DNA of 64,000 bases from contig JAFADY010000063.1 of the NCBI GenBank assembly GCA_023424395.1, positions 248,001 to 312,000 of the forward strand, written 5' to 3'. This stretch comes from Bacteroidota bacterium. GTDB lineage: Bacteria; Bacteroidota; Bacteroidia; Bacteroidales; Dysgonomonadaceae. Of the stretch, positions 27,181-37,100 are shown piece by piece (within the stretch, counting starts at the first letter, position 1; each line of letters opens with the position of its first letter). The translations under genes were made by a program, and so were the position numbers. The notes below the pieces were generated by a model that saw nothing but the letters and a program-made list of their open reading frames with translations, made no database searches and was not told the origin of the DNA.

Positions 27181-27597
27181 TTATTTAATTATCACCTCGT
27201 AAGTAACCGGAATGGCTTTTTTTATTAAGTCCATCACACCGCAATATTTATCGAATGACATTGCACAGGCTCTTTCGAGTTTTTCTTTGGGAAGGTTGTC
27301 GCCTTCAAACTCATAAATTACGTTCATAGACGAATACGTGATGGGATACTCTGTCGTAAGTTCCGCATCGATGGTCATATTGAAATTTTTTATTTCGATA
27401 CGCATTTTTTTGAGAATTTCTACCACATCTAATCCCGAGCATCCTGTGGCCGCGGCCAATACCAATTTTTTCGGGCGTGGGCCGGCATCATCGCCCCCGG
27501 CTTCTCTTGCTAAATCGATGGTAAGGGTGTGTCCGTCTAATTCTGTGTCGAAAATATTATTTTCCCTCCAAACTGTTTTAATAGAATGTGTTGCCAT
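27181..27597 (-). CDS. OsmC family peroxidase-like protein
   Basis: 138 residues. The two family cysteines are present: Cys53 in ATGCSGLDVVEIL and the second in DKYCGVMDLIKKA (~118). OsmC/Ohr proteins reduce organic peroxides with dithiols; subfamily assignment is uncertain, and this one is of the short YhfA/OsmC-like type. It lies 114 bp upstream of pgk in the same direction and diverges from ansA. Proximity to osmotic genes may be chance. Confidence 0.88.
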   Translation of the reverse strand: MATHSIKTVWRENNIFDTELDGHTLTIDLAREAGGDDAGPRPKKLVLAAATGCSGLDVVEILKKMRIEIKNFNMTIDAELTTEYPITYSSMNVIYEFEGDNLPKEKLERACAMSFDKYCGVMDLIKKAIPVTYEVIIK

Positions 27598-27770
27598 TAA
27601 TTATATGTTTTTATTTGATTATTTTTTAAGTAAACAAACTAGAAAGTCTTTAGTTCGGTATTCGGAAAAATGATGGTTTGTAGGGGGATTTCGTTTCGAT
27701 GCCGAAAAATTTTTGACAAAAAGTAAATTTATATTTGACAAAATGTTATTTTTGCAGAAATAATCTTGCA

Positions 27771-28811
27771 ATGATCGACAATAACGCGAAAGTTTTGCTT
27801 ATTTACACCGGAGGAACCATCGGGATGGTTGAAAATGCCGATACAGGTGCGTTGGAACCCTTCAATTTCAGTCATTTAAAGTCGAATGTGCCGGAAATTA
27901 AACGTCTCAACTTCACTGTGGAAACTTATTTGTTCGACCCTCCCATCGATTCATCGGATGTTTCGCCCGAAAAATGGCAGGAAATGGCAAAAGTGATAGA
28001 AAATCATTACAATTTGTACGATGGTTTTGTCATTCTGCACGGAACCGACACAATGGCATATACGGCTTCGGCAATGAGCCTGATGTTCGAAAACCTGACT
28101 AAACCGGTGATTTTTACCGGTTCGCAATTGCCTATCGGCAAGTTTCGGACGGACGGAAAGGAAAACCTGATCACCGCGCTCGAAATTGCCGCCGATAAAA
28201 ACGCTTCGGGATACCCAACCGTACCCGAATTGTGCGTGTACATGCAGAACTTGCTTATGCGCGGAAACCGTACCACAAAAGTGAATGCCGATAACTTCAG
28301 TGCGTTCAACAGTCCGAATTATCCGTATTTGGCCGAAGCGGGTGTGGACATCCGTTACGATGAAAAATTCATTCTTCACCCCGATTATTCGCAGCCGGTA
28401 AATTTCAATTATGCGTTGGATCATCACGTGGTGATACTTAAATTATTTCCCGGAATTACAAAAGAAGTGGTGGAGGCTCAACTTTCCATCCCCGGCCTGA
28501 AAGGCGTTGTGTTGGAAACCTATGGTTCGGGCAATGCGTTGGGCGATAGTTGGTTTATCGATTTGTTGCATCAAGCCGTGAGAAACGGCATTGTGATTGT
28601 AAACGTAACGCAGTGTATTTACGGCAGCGTGGAAATGCATCGTTACGAAAATGGACAAAATCTCGAAAAAATAGGCGTTGTAAGCGGTTACGACATCACA
28701 ACCGAAGCCGCTTTGGCCAAACTGATGATCTTGTTCGGCTCGGGAAAAACTGCCGAGGAGGTAAATTTATTGATGCAACAGTCGCTGCGCGGTGAATTAA
28801 CAATTCGATAA
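27771..28811 (+). CDS. ansA: Type I L-asparaginase (cytoplasmic)
   Basis: I start at ATG 27771 (346 residues); an upstream TTG at 27735 overlaps a -7-like element (TATTTTTG at 27747-27754) and is unlikely. The catalytic threonines are in YTGGTIGM (Thr16) and in HGTDTMAYTASAM, with the Thr-Lys-Asp triad context DGKENLITALEIA. The lack of a signal peptide and the length match type I, low-affinity cytoplasmic enzymes that turn asparagine into aspartate and ammonia. It is divergent from osmC and 68 bp before the GH15 gene. Confidence 0.94.
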   Translation: MIDNNAKVLLIYTGGTIGMVENADTGALEPFNFSHLKSNVPEIKRLNFTVETYLFDPPIDSSDVSPEKWQEMAKVIENHYNLYDGFVILHGTDTMAYTASAMSLMFENLTKPVIFTGSQLPIGKFRTDGKENLITALEIAADKNASGYPTVPELCVYMQNLLMRGNRTTKVNADNFSAFNSPNYPYLAEAGVDIRYDEKFILHPDYSQPVNFNYALDHHVVILKLFPGITKEVVEAQLSIPGLKGVVLETYGSGNALGDSWFIDLLHQAVRNGIVIVNVTQCIYGSVEMHRYENGQNLEKIGVVSGYDITTEAALAKLMILFGSGKTAEEVNLLMQQSLRGELTIR

Positions 28812-28844
28812 AGTAATTTTTCATCTGTTAAGAATCTAAATCCG

Positions 28845-28852
28845 TATCTTTG
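28845..28852 (+). promoter_or_regulatory. -7 element upstream of the GH15 gene
   Basis: TATCTTTG matches the TAnnTTTG consensus 27 bases before the GH15 start codon. A -33 TTTG is not clear. It suggests the GH15 gene has its own promoter even though ansA is only 68 bp upstream. Confidence 0.5.
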
Positions 28853-28879
28853 TCATTCATCCATTTCAATACATAACAG

Positions 28880-30673
28880 ATGAAAAATTTAGATTACGGG
28901 ATTATCGGAAATTGTCGCACGGCGGCGCTTATATCGAAAGAAGGCAGCATCGATTGGTTTTGTTTGCCCGATTTCGATTCGCCTTCGGTTTTTGCCAAAC
29001 TGCTCGATGAGGAGATTGGCGGGAGTTTCGGTTTTCAAGTCTCAGACGATTATAACATTACCCAAACCTATTTAGGGCACACCAATATTTTATCTACGCG
29101 CTACGAAGCGACAAATGATGCATTTATCGTTTACGATTATATGCCTCGCTATCAGACCGAAGAGAATAAATATTACATGCCGCCCGAAATCCATCGTTAC
29201 GTTCGAGTGTTAAAGGGTAAACCCAAAATGCGTGTATTTTACGACCCGAAAATTAATTACGCACGCGATAAAGTTCGTCACGAAAAATTCTCCAATTACA
29301 TAAGAACGAATTCGTTATCGGATTCCGAAGACAAAATATACTTATACACAAGTTTCGATTTCGAACAAGTGCTTAACAGTGAAGAGATCGAATTAAAAGA
29401 CCATCAGTTTTTCTTGTTATCCTACAATCAGAAGGTTGTAAACGTGGATATTAACCGAATTTTTTTGGATTATGAACGCACGAAAGTTTATTGGCTTAAT
29501 TGGATAAATCGTTCGCGCGAATATTATCAGTATAACGATCAAATCAAGCGCAGTTTGTTGGTTCTGAAGCTATTGTCGTATCATAACTCGGGCGCTATAT
29601 TGGCGGCTCTGACTACGAGTTTGCCCGAAAGCATCGGCGAAACGCGCAATTGGGATTATCGGTTTTGTTGGCTGCGCGACGCGTCGATGTCTATTGACAC
29701 GCTGTTGTTTATGAAACAAAAGAATGCTGCCGAGCGGTTTATCGGATTCGTAAAACGCATCTTGAAATCGCGTCACGATACCATTCAAATTATGTACGGA
29801 ATCCGCGGCGAGCGCGAATTGACCGAAGAGGTGCTTTCGCATCTTTCGGGTTACGAAAATTCAAGCCCCGTGCGCATCGGCAATGCGGCGTATTATCAGG
29901 TGCAAAACGACTCAATAGGCTATTTGTTGGACGTAATCTATAAATATTACCTCTATTTCCCCGGCACGCTCGATGAGTTGGAAGAAATTTGGGAGATCAT
30001 TAAAAACTTGGTGCGTGTGGTGTTGGCCGCTTGGCGCAAACCCGACCAAAGTATTTGGGAATTCCGTACCAAAGAACTGCATTTTGTTTTCTCGAAAGTG
30101 ATGAGTTGGGTGGCGGTTGACAGGGCATCGCTTATTGCCGAACTTTTGCACAAAGACACGTATGCCGCGCAATGGCGCGCCGAAGCCGAATTAATTAAGC
30201 ACGAAGTGCACGAGAAAGGGTGGAACGAAGAGCTGCAATGCTTCACGCAAGCTTATGAAAATCAGGATTATGACTCGTCGTTGTTGCTGATGCAGATTTA
30301 CGGCTTTATCGATGCCGGCGACGAGCGTTACGTAAAAACGGTTCGCGCTATTAAAGAGAATCTGTATCACAAAGGATTGATGTATCGTTACAAAGCCGAA
30401 GACGATTTCGGTGCGCCCACATCGTCTTTTACCATTTGTACGTTTTGGCTGATTGAAGCGCTATTTATGATAGGTCAACACGAGGAAGCACGCGAAATTT
30501 TTGAATCGATGGTCGCTTATGCCAATCACGTAGGCTTGTACAGCGAAGACCTCGATTTCGAGACCAAGCGTCAGCTTGGTAATTTTCCACAAGCCTATTC
30601 GCACTTAGCGTTCATTAATACAGCCGTGCTTTTTAGCGAAGAGAAGCAGTTGTCGAAATTTATTCGTCCGTAG
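28880..30673 (+). CDS. Glycoside hydrolase family 15 protein, trehalase-like
   Basis: 597 residues without a signal peptide, so cytoplasmic. The N-terminus (LDYGIIGNCRTAALISKEGS then IDWFCLPDFDSPSVFAKLL) matches the trehalase-like N-terminal domain, and the (alpha/alpha)6 barrel follows, with the hallmark TRNWDYRFCWLRDASMSIDT near residue 255. GH15 members of this architecture hydrolyse trehalose or alpha-glucans. The neighbouring otsA-otsB fusion and MscS gene favour trehalose as substrate, but glucoamylase activity is not excluded. The last 14 bases overlap the convergent MscS gene. Family secure, substrate inferred. Confidence 0.88.
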   Translation: MKNLDYGIIGNCRTAALISKEGSIDWFCLPDFDSPSVFAKLLDEEIGGSFGFQVSDDYNITQTYLGHTNILSTRYEATNDAFIVYDYMPRYQTEENKYYMPPEIHRYVRVLKGKPKMRVFYDPKINYARDKVRHEKFSNYIRTNSLSDSEDKIYLYTSFDFEQVLNSEEIELKDHQFFLLSYNQKVVNVDINRIFLDYERTKVYWLNWINRSREYYQYNDQIKRSLLVLKLLSYHNSGAILAALTTSLPESIGETRNWDYRFCWLRDASMSIDTLLFMKQKNAAERFIGFVKRILKSRHDTIQIMYGIRGERELTEEVLSHLSGYENSSPVRIGNAAYYQVQNDSIGYLLDVIYKYYLYFPGTLDELEEIWEIIKNLVRVVLAAWRKPDQSIWEFRTKELHFVFSKVMSWVAVDRASLIAELLHKDTYAAQWRAEAELIKHEVHEKGWNEELQCFTQAYENQDYDSSLLLMQIYGFIDAGDERYVKTVRAIKENLYHKGLMYRYKAEDDFGAPTSSFTICTFWLIEALFMIGQHEEAREIFESMVAYANHVGLYSEDLDFETKRQLGNFPQAYSHLAFINTAVLFSEEKQLSKFIRP

Positions 30674-31754
30674 AGGCGATTTCAAATTTATTTACCGGAT
30701 TATCCGCATTAATTTTCGCAAACGAGCCCGGGTAATGCTTGTTGATGTAATCGATGAGTTTTTCGCGGACATCCACGCGCAAATCCCAATTGCTTGAAGA
30801 ATCAGCGCTGCTTACCAGCACGCGCAACTCTTTGTACCACTGCTTGCTTTCGGTTACCTGAATGTTTTGTACTCGCCCATCCCAATTGGGGTTGTCTTTT
30901 ACAATGTGATGTAATTCTTGCCTGAGCGGTTCCACCGGAAGGTTATAGGAGACATACAAAAATACAGAGCCTAATATATCCGAAGTGCTTCGTGTCCAAT
31001 TCTGCACGGGATTATTCAGAAAATAATCCATCGGGACGACCAATCTTCGCTCGTCCCAAATTTTTATAACCGCGTACGTGATGTTTATCTCTTCCACGCG
31101 TCCCCATTCACCTTCGATCACCACCACGTCGTCCAACCGGATGGGCTGCGTGAATGCGATCTGAATTCCCGAGAAAATTTGCCCCACGCTGCGCTGTGCC
31201 GCAAAACCGATGATGATACCGGCAACTCCCGCGGATGCAAGAAGACTTACTCCCAACTGACGGACGGAATCTATTGTCATTAAAGCAATCGATACAAAGA
31301 TCACTGCCAATAATATGACTACGATCCGCTCGATCATTTTCATTTGCGTGAGTCGTTTTCGCGCTTCGAGATTATTGGGGTTATTTATATCGAGTTTATT
31401 TTGCCAATAATGAAATAAAGCTCTGATCAACTGAACAATAAACCATCCGATGGAAAGAGTGAGGAGGATTTGACTGATTGTTTCAAAAGCGGAAAAGGAA
31501 AGCTCGTTTCCTTTTAATAAGGAACTGAAAATATTGAGTAGAATTGCAAAGATAATCCAAATGGCGGGGAGGCGAAAAAGACGGATTATGAAGTCGTCAA
31601 TTCTGCTTTTGCTTTTTCTCGCTCTGATACGCAGCTTTTTTACGATGAAATTGAGCAAAACGACCAAAACGATAAAGAGTAACAGAAAACCTGCGGCAAT
31701 AATGACGTAACGGAAAGAATTTTCCGTGTTAAATAGTGATTCTATTGAGTTCAT
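30660..31754 (-). CDS. Small-conductance mechanosensitive channel (MscS family)
   Basis: 364 residues: about four transmembrane segments in the first ~190 residues, the pore helix rich in Gly/Ala (LLASAGVAGIIIGFAAQRSV) and the beta domain FTQPIRLDDVVVIEGEWGRV then EEI...WDERRLVVPMDYFLNNPVQNW. MscS channels open under membrane tension and release solutes after hypo-osmotic shock. It lies 6 bp downstream of the otsA-otsB fusion in the same direction, so it is almost certainly co-transcribed with trehalose synthesis, and converges with the GH15 gene (14-bp overlap). Confidence 0.93.
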   Translation of the reverse strand: MNSIESLFNTENSFRYVIIAAGFLLLFIVLVVLLNFIVKKLRIRARKSKSRIDDFIIRLFRLPAIWIIFAILLNIFSSLLKGNELSFSAFETISQILLTLSIGWFIVQLIRALFHYWQNKLDINNPNNLEARKRLTQMKMIERIVVILLAVIFVSIALMTIDSVRQLGVSLLASAGVAGIIIGFAAQRSVGQIFSGIQIAFTQPIRLDDVVVIEGEWGRVEEINITYAVIKIWDERRLVVPMDYFLNNPVQNWTRSTSDILGSVFLYVSYNLPVEPLRQELHHIVKDNPNWDGRVQNIQVTESKQWYKELRVLVSSADSSSNWDLRVDVREKLIDYINKHYPGSFAKINADNPVNKFEIASTDE

Positions 31755-31760
31755 AAATAT

Positions 31761-33929
31761 TTACGATATTAAACTGTTGAAAAACGAAATTACCGACGAT
31801 TGCAGCGGAATGCGATACTTCGCAGCAGGCGAGAAATTGCCCACTTTTATGCTGATGCCATCGGGTGGGAGGGCACGAAACATGTCCTCGTCTGTGGTGT
31901 CATCGCCGATGGCTAAGACAAAGTCATAATCTTTTTGTTCCAACCGGCGGCGCACTTCGCTGCCTTTGTTGAATTCAGGCGATTTTATCTCCACAATTTT
32001 GTTCCCGGGAACAATTTGTAGGTTCAGCCGGGCGCATGGCCCAATGAGTGCGTTGATTAATTGTTTTTCGCGCAGTTCGGCAAGCCAAACGTCCACGTTT
32101 CGGTAATGCCAAACAAGCGCCGCGTTTTTCTGTTCCAAGCGCGAGCGGGGAGTTTTCTCTATCGTGTGTTGGATAATATCGATGATCTCGTCGTCCCAAA
32201 CCACTTTTTCCTGTAGGTTTTGATGCCATTGGCCGTTTTCTTTGTAGAAGGCACCGTGCTCAGCCGCGAAATCGAGATTCGTTCCGACGAACCATTTATC
32301 AAGAATTTCGTGGTTGCGCCCACTGTTGATCACTACTTTGTTTTTTATGTCAGCGGTCAGTTTGTCGATCAGGTTCAGCAATTCTTGCGAGGGCACCGCA
32401 TCCTCGGGATTTTTCACGAACGGCGCTAGCGTACCGTCGTAATCAAGCATAATTAATCGCGAAACGGCGTTGTCGTATGACCCTTTTATTTGTGTGAGTT
32501 GTTTTTTGCCAACAATTTTTTGCAGGATTTCTTTGTTTTGGTCTTTTATTAATTGTAGTTCTTTCACAAAATCGTTCGCCCATTTTTTTACGGTTTGCGT
32601 AGAAATTCGTTTCTGCATTTTGTCCAATCGTTCCCGTTTTTCGGCCTCGGGCATGTTGAGCGCCTGCAATATGGCGGCTTCAATTTCTTCCGGGTCGTTT
32701 GGGTTTATGATAATGGAATCCTGCAACTCGATGGCGGCTCCCGCCATTTCGCTAAGGATGAGCACGCCCGGTTCATCGCGTTTTGTGGCCAAATATTCTT
32801 TTGCCACCAAATTCATACCGTCTCGCAAAGGTGTAACCAAAGCGATGTCGGCAATGTCGTACATGGCCATCAACTCTTCGTAAGCCAAACCGCGATAAAA
32901 ATAATAAACGGGTGTCCATCCCAATTTGGAATATCGGCCGTTAATTTGACCAATGGATTGATCGATATGCATTTTCAGGTCGGAATATTTACCCACTGTA
33001 TCGCGTGAAGGCACCACGATCATCGCCAACGAAACTTTTTCGTGATACTCGGGATGATTGTGCAGAAACTTGGCGAACCCATTTAGCCGATGCAGGATTC
33101 CCTTGCTATAATCGAGCCTGTCCACCGAAAGGATAATGCTCTGTTTGCCCAAGTTTTGTTTTAACATTTCGGCCTTTTCCTTTACTGCGGGCAGCGTGGG
33201 CGCATCGTGGTATTGATCGTAATTAATGCCCATCGGGAATGTGTCAACATGAACAATGCGGTCTCTCAGGTTAATTTCGTCGAGGTTGCAATTCAAATCC
33301 AATACCCGATAAATGGCACTGATGAAATGTCGCATGTAATCGTGCGTGTGAAAACCGATCAAATCGGCGCCGAGAAGGCCTTCCAATACTTCTTCGCGCT
33401 CGGGCAGAACACGGAAAAGTTCGTAAGACGGAAAAGGGATGTGATGAAAATATCCGATATTTGTTTTCGGCCTTTTATCGCGGATCATTTTAGGTAAAAG
33501 CATCAACTGATAATCTTGTACCCAAACGATATCGTCGTTTTCAATAAACGGTAAAGCCTCTTCAGAAAATAAGGCGTTCACCTGCTGATAGGCTTCCCAA
33601 TATTCGGCTCTGTATTGTATAAATGAGAAAAAGTAGTGGCATAGAGGCCATATTGTGCTGTTGCTGTATCCTTCGTAATAATTTTCGATCTGATTATTCG
33701 ATAAAAACACAGGATGATAATTCAATTCGTGCAGTTTTTGTGTTATTTCTTGCCTTTCGTCCTTGTCGTCGGTATGAATTCCGGGCCAACCTATCCAATA
33801 TTTTTCGGCGGTCGTTTCAAGCGATCCAAGCCCTGTTGCCAATCCGCCCTCACTTCTTTTAACACTGAACTCTCCGTTTATTCTTTCAATTTTTACAGGT
33901 AATCTGTTAGCTATGATAATGATCTTCAT
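31761..33929 (-). CDS. otsAB fusion: Bifunctional trehalose-6-phosphate synthase/phosphatase
   Basis: 722 residues fusing two enzymes. Residues 1-~465 are GT20 synthase (ANRLPVKIE, SEGGLATGLGS, VWVQDYQLMLLPKMIR, VDRLDYSKGI, TPLRDGMNLVAKEY), which joins UDP- or ADP-glucose and glucose-6-phosphate. Residues ~490-722 are a HAD phosphatase (MLDYDGTLAPF as motif I; NSGRNHEI; AIGDDTTDEDMF as motif IV), which removes the phosphate to give trehalose. The channelling fusion is common in Bacteroidetes. It is the first gene of a two-gene operon with MscS. Gene symbol is descriptive. Confidence 0.95.
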   Translation of the reverse strand: MKIIIIANRLPVKIERINGEFSVKRSEGGLATGLGSLETTAEKYWIGWPGIHTDDKDERQEITQKLHELNYHPVFLSNNQIENYYEGYSNSTIWPLCHYFFSFIQYRAEYWEAYQQVNALFSEEALPFIENDDIVWVQDYQLMLLPKMIRDKRPKTNIGYFHHIPFPSYELFRVLPEREEVLEGLLGADLIGFHTHDYMRHFISAIYRVLDLNCNLDEINLRDRIVHVDTFPMGINYDQYHDAPTLPAVKEKAEMLKQNLGKQSIILSVDRLDYSKGILHRLNGFAKFLHNHPEYHEKVSLAMIVVPSRDTVGKYSDLKMHIDQSIGQINGRYSKLGWTPVYYFYRGLAYEELMAMYDIADIALVTPLRDGMNLVAKEYLATKRDEPGVLILSEMAGAAIELQDSIIINPNDPEEIEAAILQALNMPEAEKRERLDKMQKRISTQTVKKWANDFVKELQLIKDQNKEILQKIVGKKQLTQIKGSYDNAVSRLIMLDYDGTLAPFVKNPEDAVPSQELLNLIDKLTADIKNKVVINSGRNHEILDKWFVGTNLDFAAEHGAFYKENGQWHQNLQEKVVWDDEIIDIIQHTIEKTPRSRLEQKNAALVWHYRNVDVWLAELREKQLINALIGPCARLNLQIVPGNKIVEIKSPEFNKGSEVRRRLEQKDYDFVLAIGDDTTDEDMFRALPPDGISIKVGNFSPAAKYRIPLQSSVISFFNSLIS

Positions 33930-34151
33930 TTCTATTGCGTTTGATTTTACAACAATATAACAACATGCATCCGTTAAAGATTATTTTTTAATATTTTTTT
34001 GCAATTCGATAGTGGAGTAAAACGGATTGTAAGAAAAAGAAAGTATCTTTTGTTCTTTACAGTTTTTTGTAGTAATTTCGTAGTCCGTTTTGATAGTTAC
34101 CCAAAATAAATTTACTGAAAATCAATCATATATAAATTATCATTGCAAATT

Positions 34152-37100
34152 ATGGCAAAAGAGAAAAATTATTTAACCTGCGACGGTAATCAGGCTGCTG
34201 CGCATATTGCGTATATGTTTAGCGAAGTGGCTGCAATTTACCCGATTACACCTTCATCCACCATGGCTGAGTATGTGGACGAGTGGGCGGCTGCCGGAAG
34301 AAAAAACATTTTCGGACAAACCGTTTTGGTGCAGGAAATGCAATCGGAAGCAGGTGCGGCAGGAGCTGTACACGGATCGTTGCAGGCCGGTGCGTTAACT
34401 TCTACGTTTACCGCATCGCAAGGCTTGCTGTTGATGCTTCCCAACATGTACAAAATTGCGGGCGAATTACTGCCCGGCGTATTTCACGTGTCGGCGCGAG
34501 CATTGGCATCGCACGCATTGTCTATTTTTGGCGACCATCAGGATGTGATGGCTGCACGCCCCACCGGATTTGCATCGTTTGCAACCGGATCGGTACAAGA
34601 AGTAATGGACTTGGCGGCAGTGGCTCACTTGGCTGCTATTGAAAGCCGCGTACCGTTTATGCACTTTTTCGACGGATTCCGCACATCACACGAAATTCAG
34701 AAAATTGAAATGCTGACGAATGAAGACCTTGCTCCGCTTATCAATCAGGAAGCGTTGAAGGGATTCAGAGACAGAGCGCTAAGCCCTGATGCTCCCGTAA
34801 CAAGGGGAACGGCGCAAAACGACGATATCTATTTCCAAGCGCGCGAAGCATCGAATCCGTTTTACGAAGCAGTACCGGATATTGTAGAAAAATATTTAGG
34901 CAAATTAGCTGCCGTTACCGGCCGCAAATATGGATTGTTCGATTATTACGGTGATCCAGAGGCCGATCGCGTGATCATTGCTATGGGTTCTGTTACGGAA
35001 ACCATTCGGGAAGTGGTAGATTATTTGAACGACGAAGGCGAAAAAGTGGGCGTTGTTGCTGTGCACTTATATCGTCCGTTCAAAGCAGAGGCGTTTTTAT
35101 CGGTTGTGCCGAAAACGGCGAAACGCATTGCCGTTCTCGATCGAACCAAAGAGCCCGGTTCAACCGGACAACCGTTGTATCTTGACGTGAAAGACTGTTT
35201 TTACAGAAAAGATGATGCTCCTGAAATTGTGGGTGGTATATACGGACTTTCGTCGAAAGATACCACTCCGGGTCAAATTATTTCTGTTTTTGGCAATCTT
35301 TCGATGAAAATGCCGAAAAACGATTTTACCATCGGTATTGTGGACGATGTTACGTTCAAATCGCTTCCGGTGAAAGCAGAAGTAGCTATGGACGAAACCA
35401 CATATGAAGCCAAATTCTACGGTTTGGGTTCCGACGGAACGGTGGGCGCCAACAAAAACTCCATCAAAATTATCGGTGATAACACCAATAAATACGTTCA
35501 GGCATATTTTGCTTACGACTCCAAGAAATCGGGTGGATTTACCTGCTCGCACCTTCGTTTCGGCAATAATCCCATTCGTTCTACCTATTTGGTAAATACG
35601 CCTAACTTTGTGGCTTGCCACGTGCCCGTGTATTTGTATCTTTACGATGTGACGCACGGATTGCAAAAGAACGGAACGTTCCTACTCAACTCCGTGTGGC
35701 CGAAGGAAGAAGTGGCGGATCATTTGCCCGATCACGTAAAAAAATATTTCGCAAAAAACAACATTAAGTTATACATCATCAATGCTACCGATATAGCCGA
35801 AGAAATTGGTTTGGGTAACCGTACCAATACCATCTTGCAGTCGGCATTCTTTAAAATTTCCAATGTAATTCCTTACGATCTTGCTGTTCAGGAAATGAAG
35901 AAATTCATTGTGAAATCTTATGGAACTAAAGGCGAGGATATCGTTAGAATGAATTACGCAGCCGTTGACCGCGGAGGTGATGTTGAGGAAGTGGAAGTTC
36001 CCGCAGAATGGGCCAATATTCAGGTTGAAGCTGAGCAAGTGGATGATGCGCCTGAATTCGTTCAGAAAATCGTTCGTCCCGTGAATGCTCAACGCGGTTA
36101 CGATCTTCCGGTTTCGGTTTTCACTGGCCGCGAAGACGGAACGTGGGAACAGGGCACAACCACCTACGAAAAACGTGGTGTGGCTGTCTTCACCCCTCTT
36201 TGGAAACCCGAAAATTGTATTCAGTGTAATCAATGCGCGTATGTTTGTCCTCACGCTACCATTCGTCCGTTTATGCTCGATGAAGAAGAGCAAAAAGGCG
36301 TTGGAGAAGGTGTGGATATCCTGAAAGCGCAAGGAAAACAGTTTGCCGGAATGGGCTTCCGTATTCAGGTTGACTTTGTGGATTGTTTGGGTTGCGGCAA
36401 CTGTGCCGATGTATGCCCGGGCAAAAAAGGCGAAAAAGCGCTTGAAATGGTTCCTCTTGCTACCCAATTGGAAAACCAAAAAGATTGGGATTACATGATC
36501 AATAACGTGTCGAGCAAAGCACACTTGGTAGACACCAAACTGAATGTGAAAAACTCGCAGTTCGCTACGCCGTTGTTTGAGTTTTCGGGCGCATGCTCGG
36601 GTTGCGGTGAAACTCCGTATATTAAGTTGATCACGCAATTGTACGGCGACCGTATGATGATTGCCAACGCAACGGGTTGTTCGTCAATTTACGGCGCGTC
36701 GGCTCCGGCAACGCCTTACACTAAAAACGAAGAAGGAAAAGGCCCGGCCTGGGCAAACTCGTTGTTCGAAGACAACGCCGAATTCGGTTATGGTTTCGCC
36801 ATTGCTCACGCAAGTATGCGCAACCGCATTCAGGATTTGATGTCGAAAGGACGTCAGTCTACCGATTTTTCCGAAGAACAAAAAGTGTTGTTCCAGGAAT
36901 GGATCGATACCAAAGACGATGCCGATAAATCGAAAGAAACTTCTGCGAAAGTTCTCGAATCTCTCAAAAATACCGATAACGAAATTGCTAAAGAAATTCT
37001 TTCGCTCGAAAAATACCTGACCAAAAAATCCATTTGGGTGTTTGGCGGTGACGGATGGGCATATGATATCGGTTTCGGCGGACTTGATCACGTTTTGGCA

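Noticed and set aside
35769..36638. A 289-codon open frame on the minus strand opposite nifJ
   Set aside because: It lies entirely within nifJ on the other strand, has no signal, motif or own upstream region, and its open length reflects codon bias of nifJ. Similar antisense frames at 15705-16319 and 40124-40768 are rejected for the same reason.
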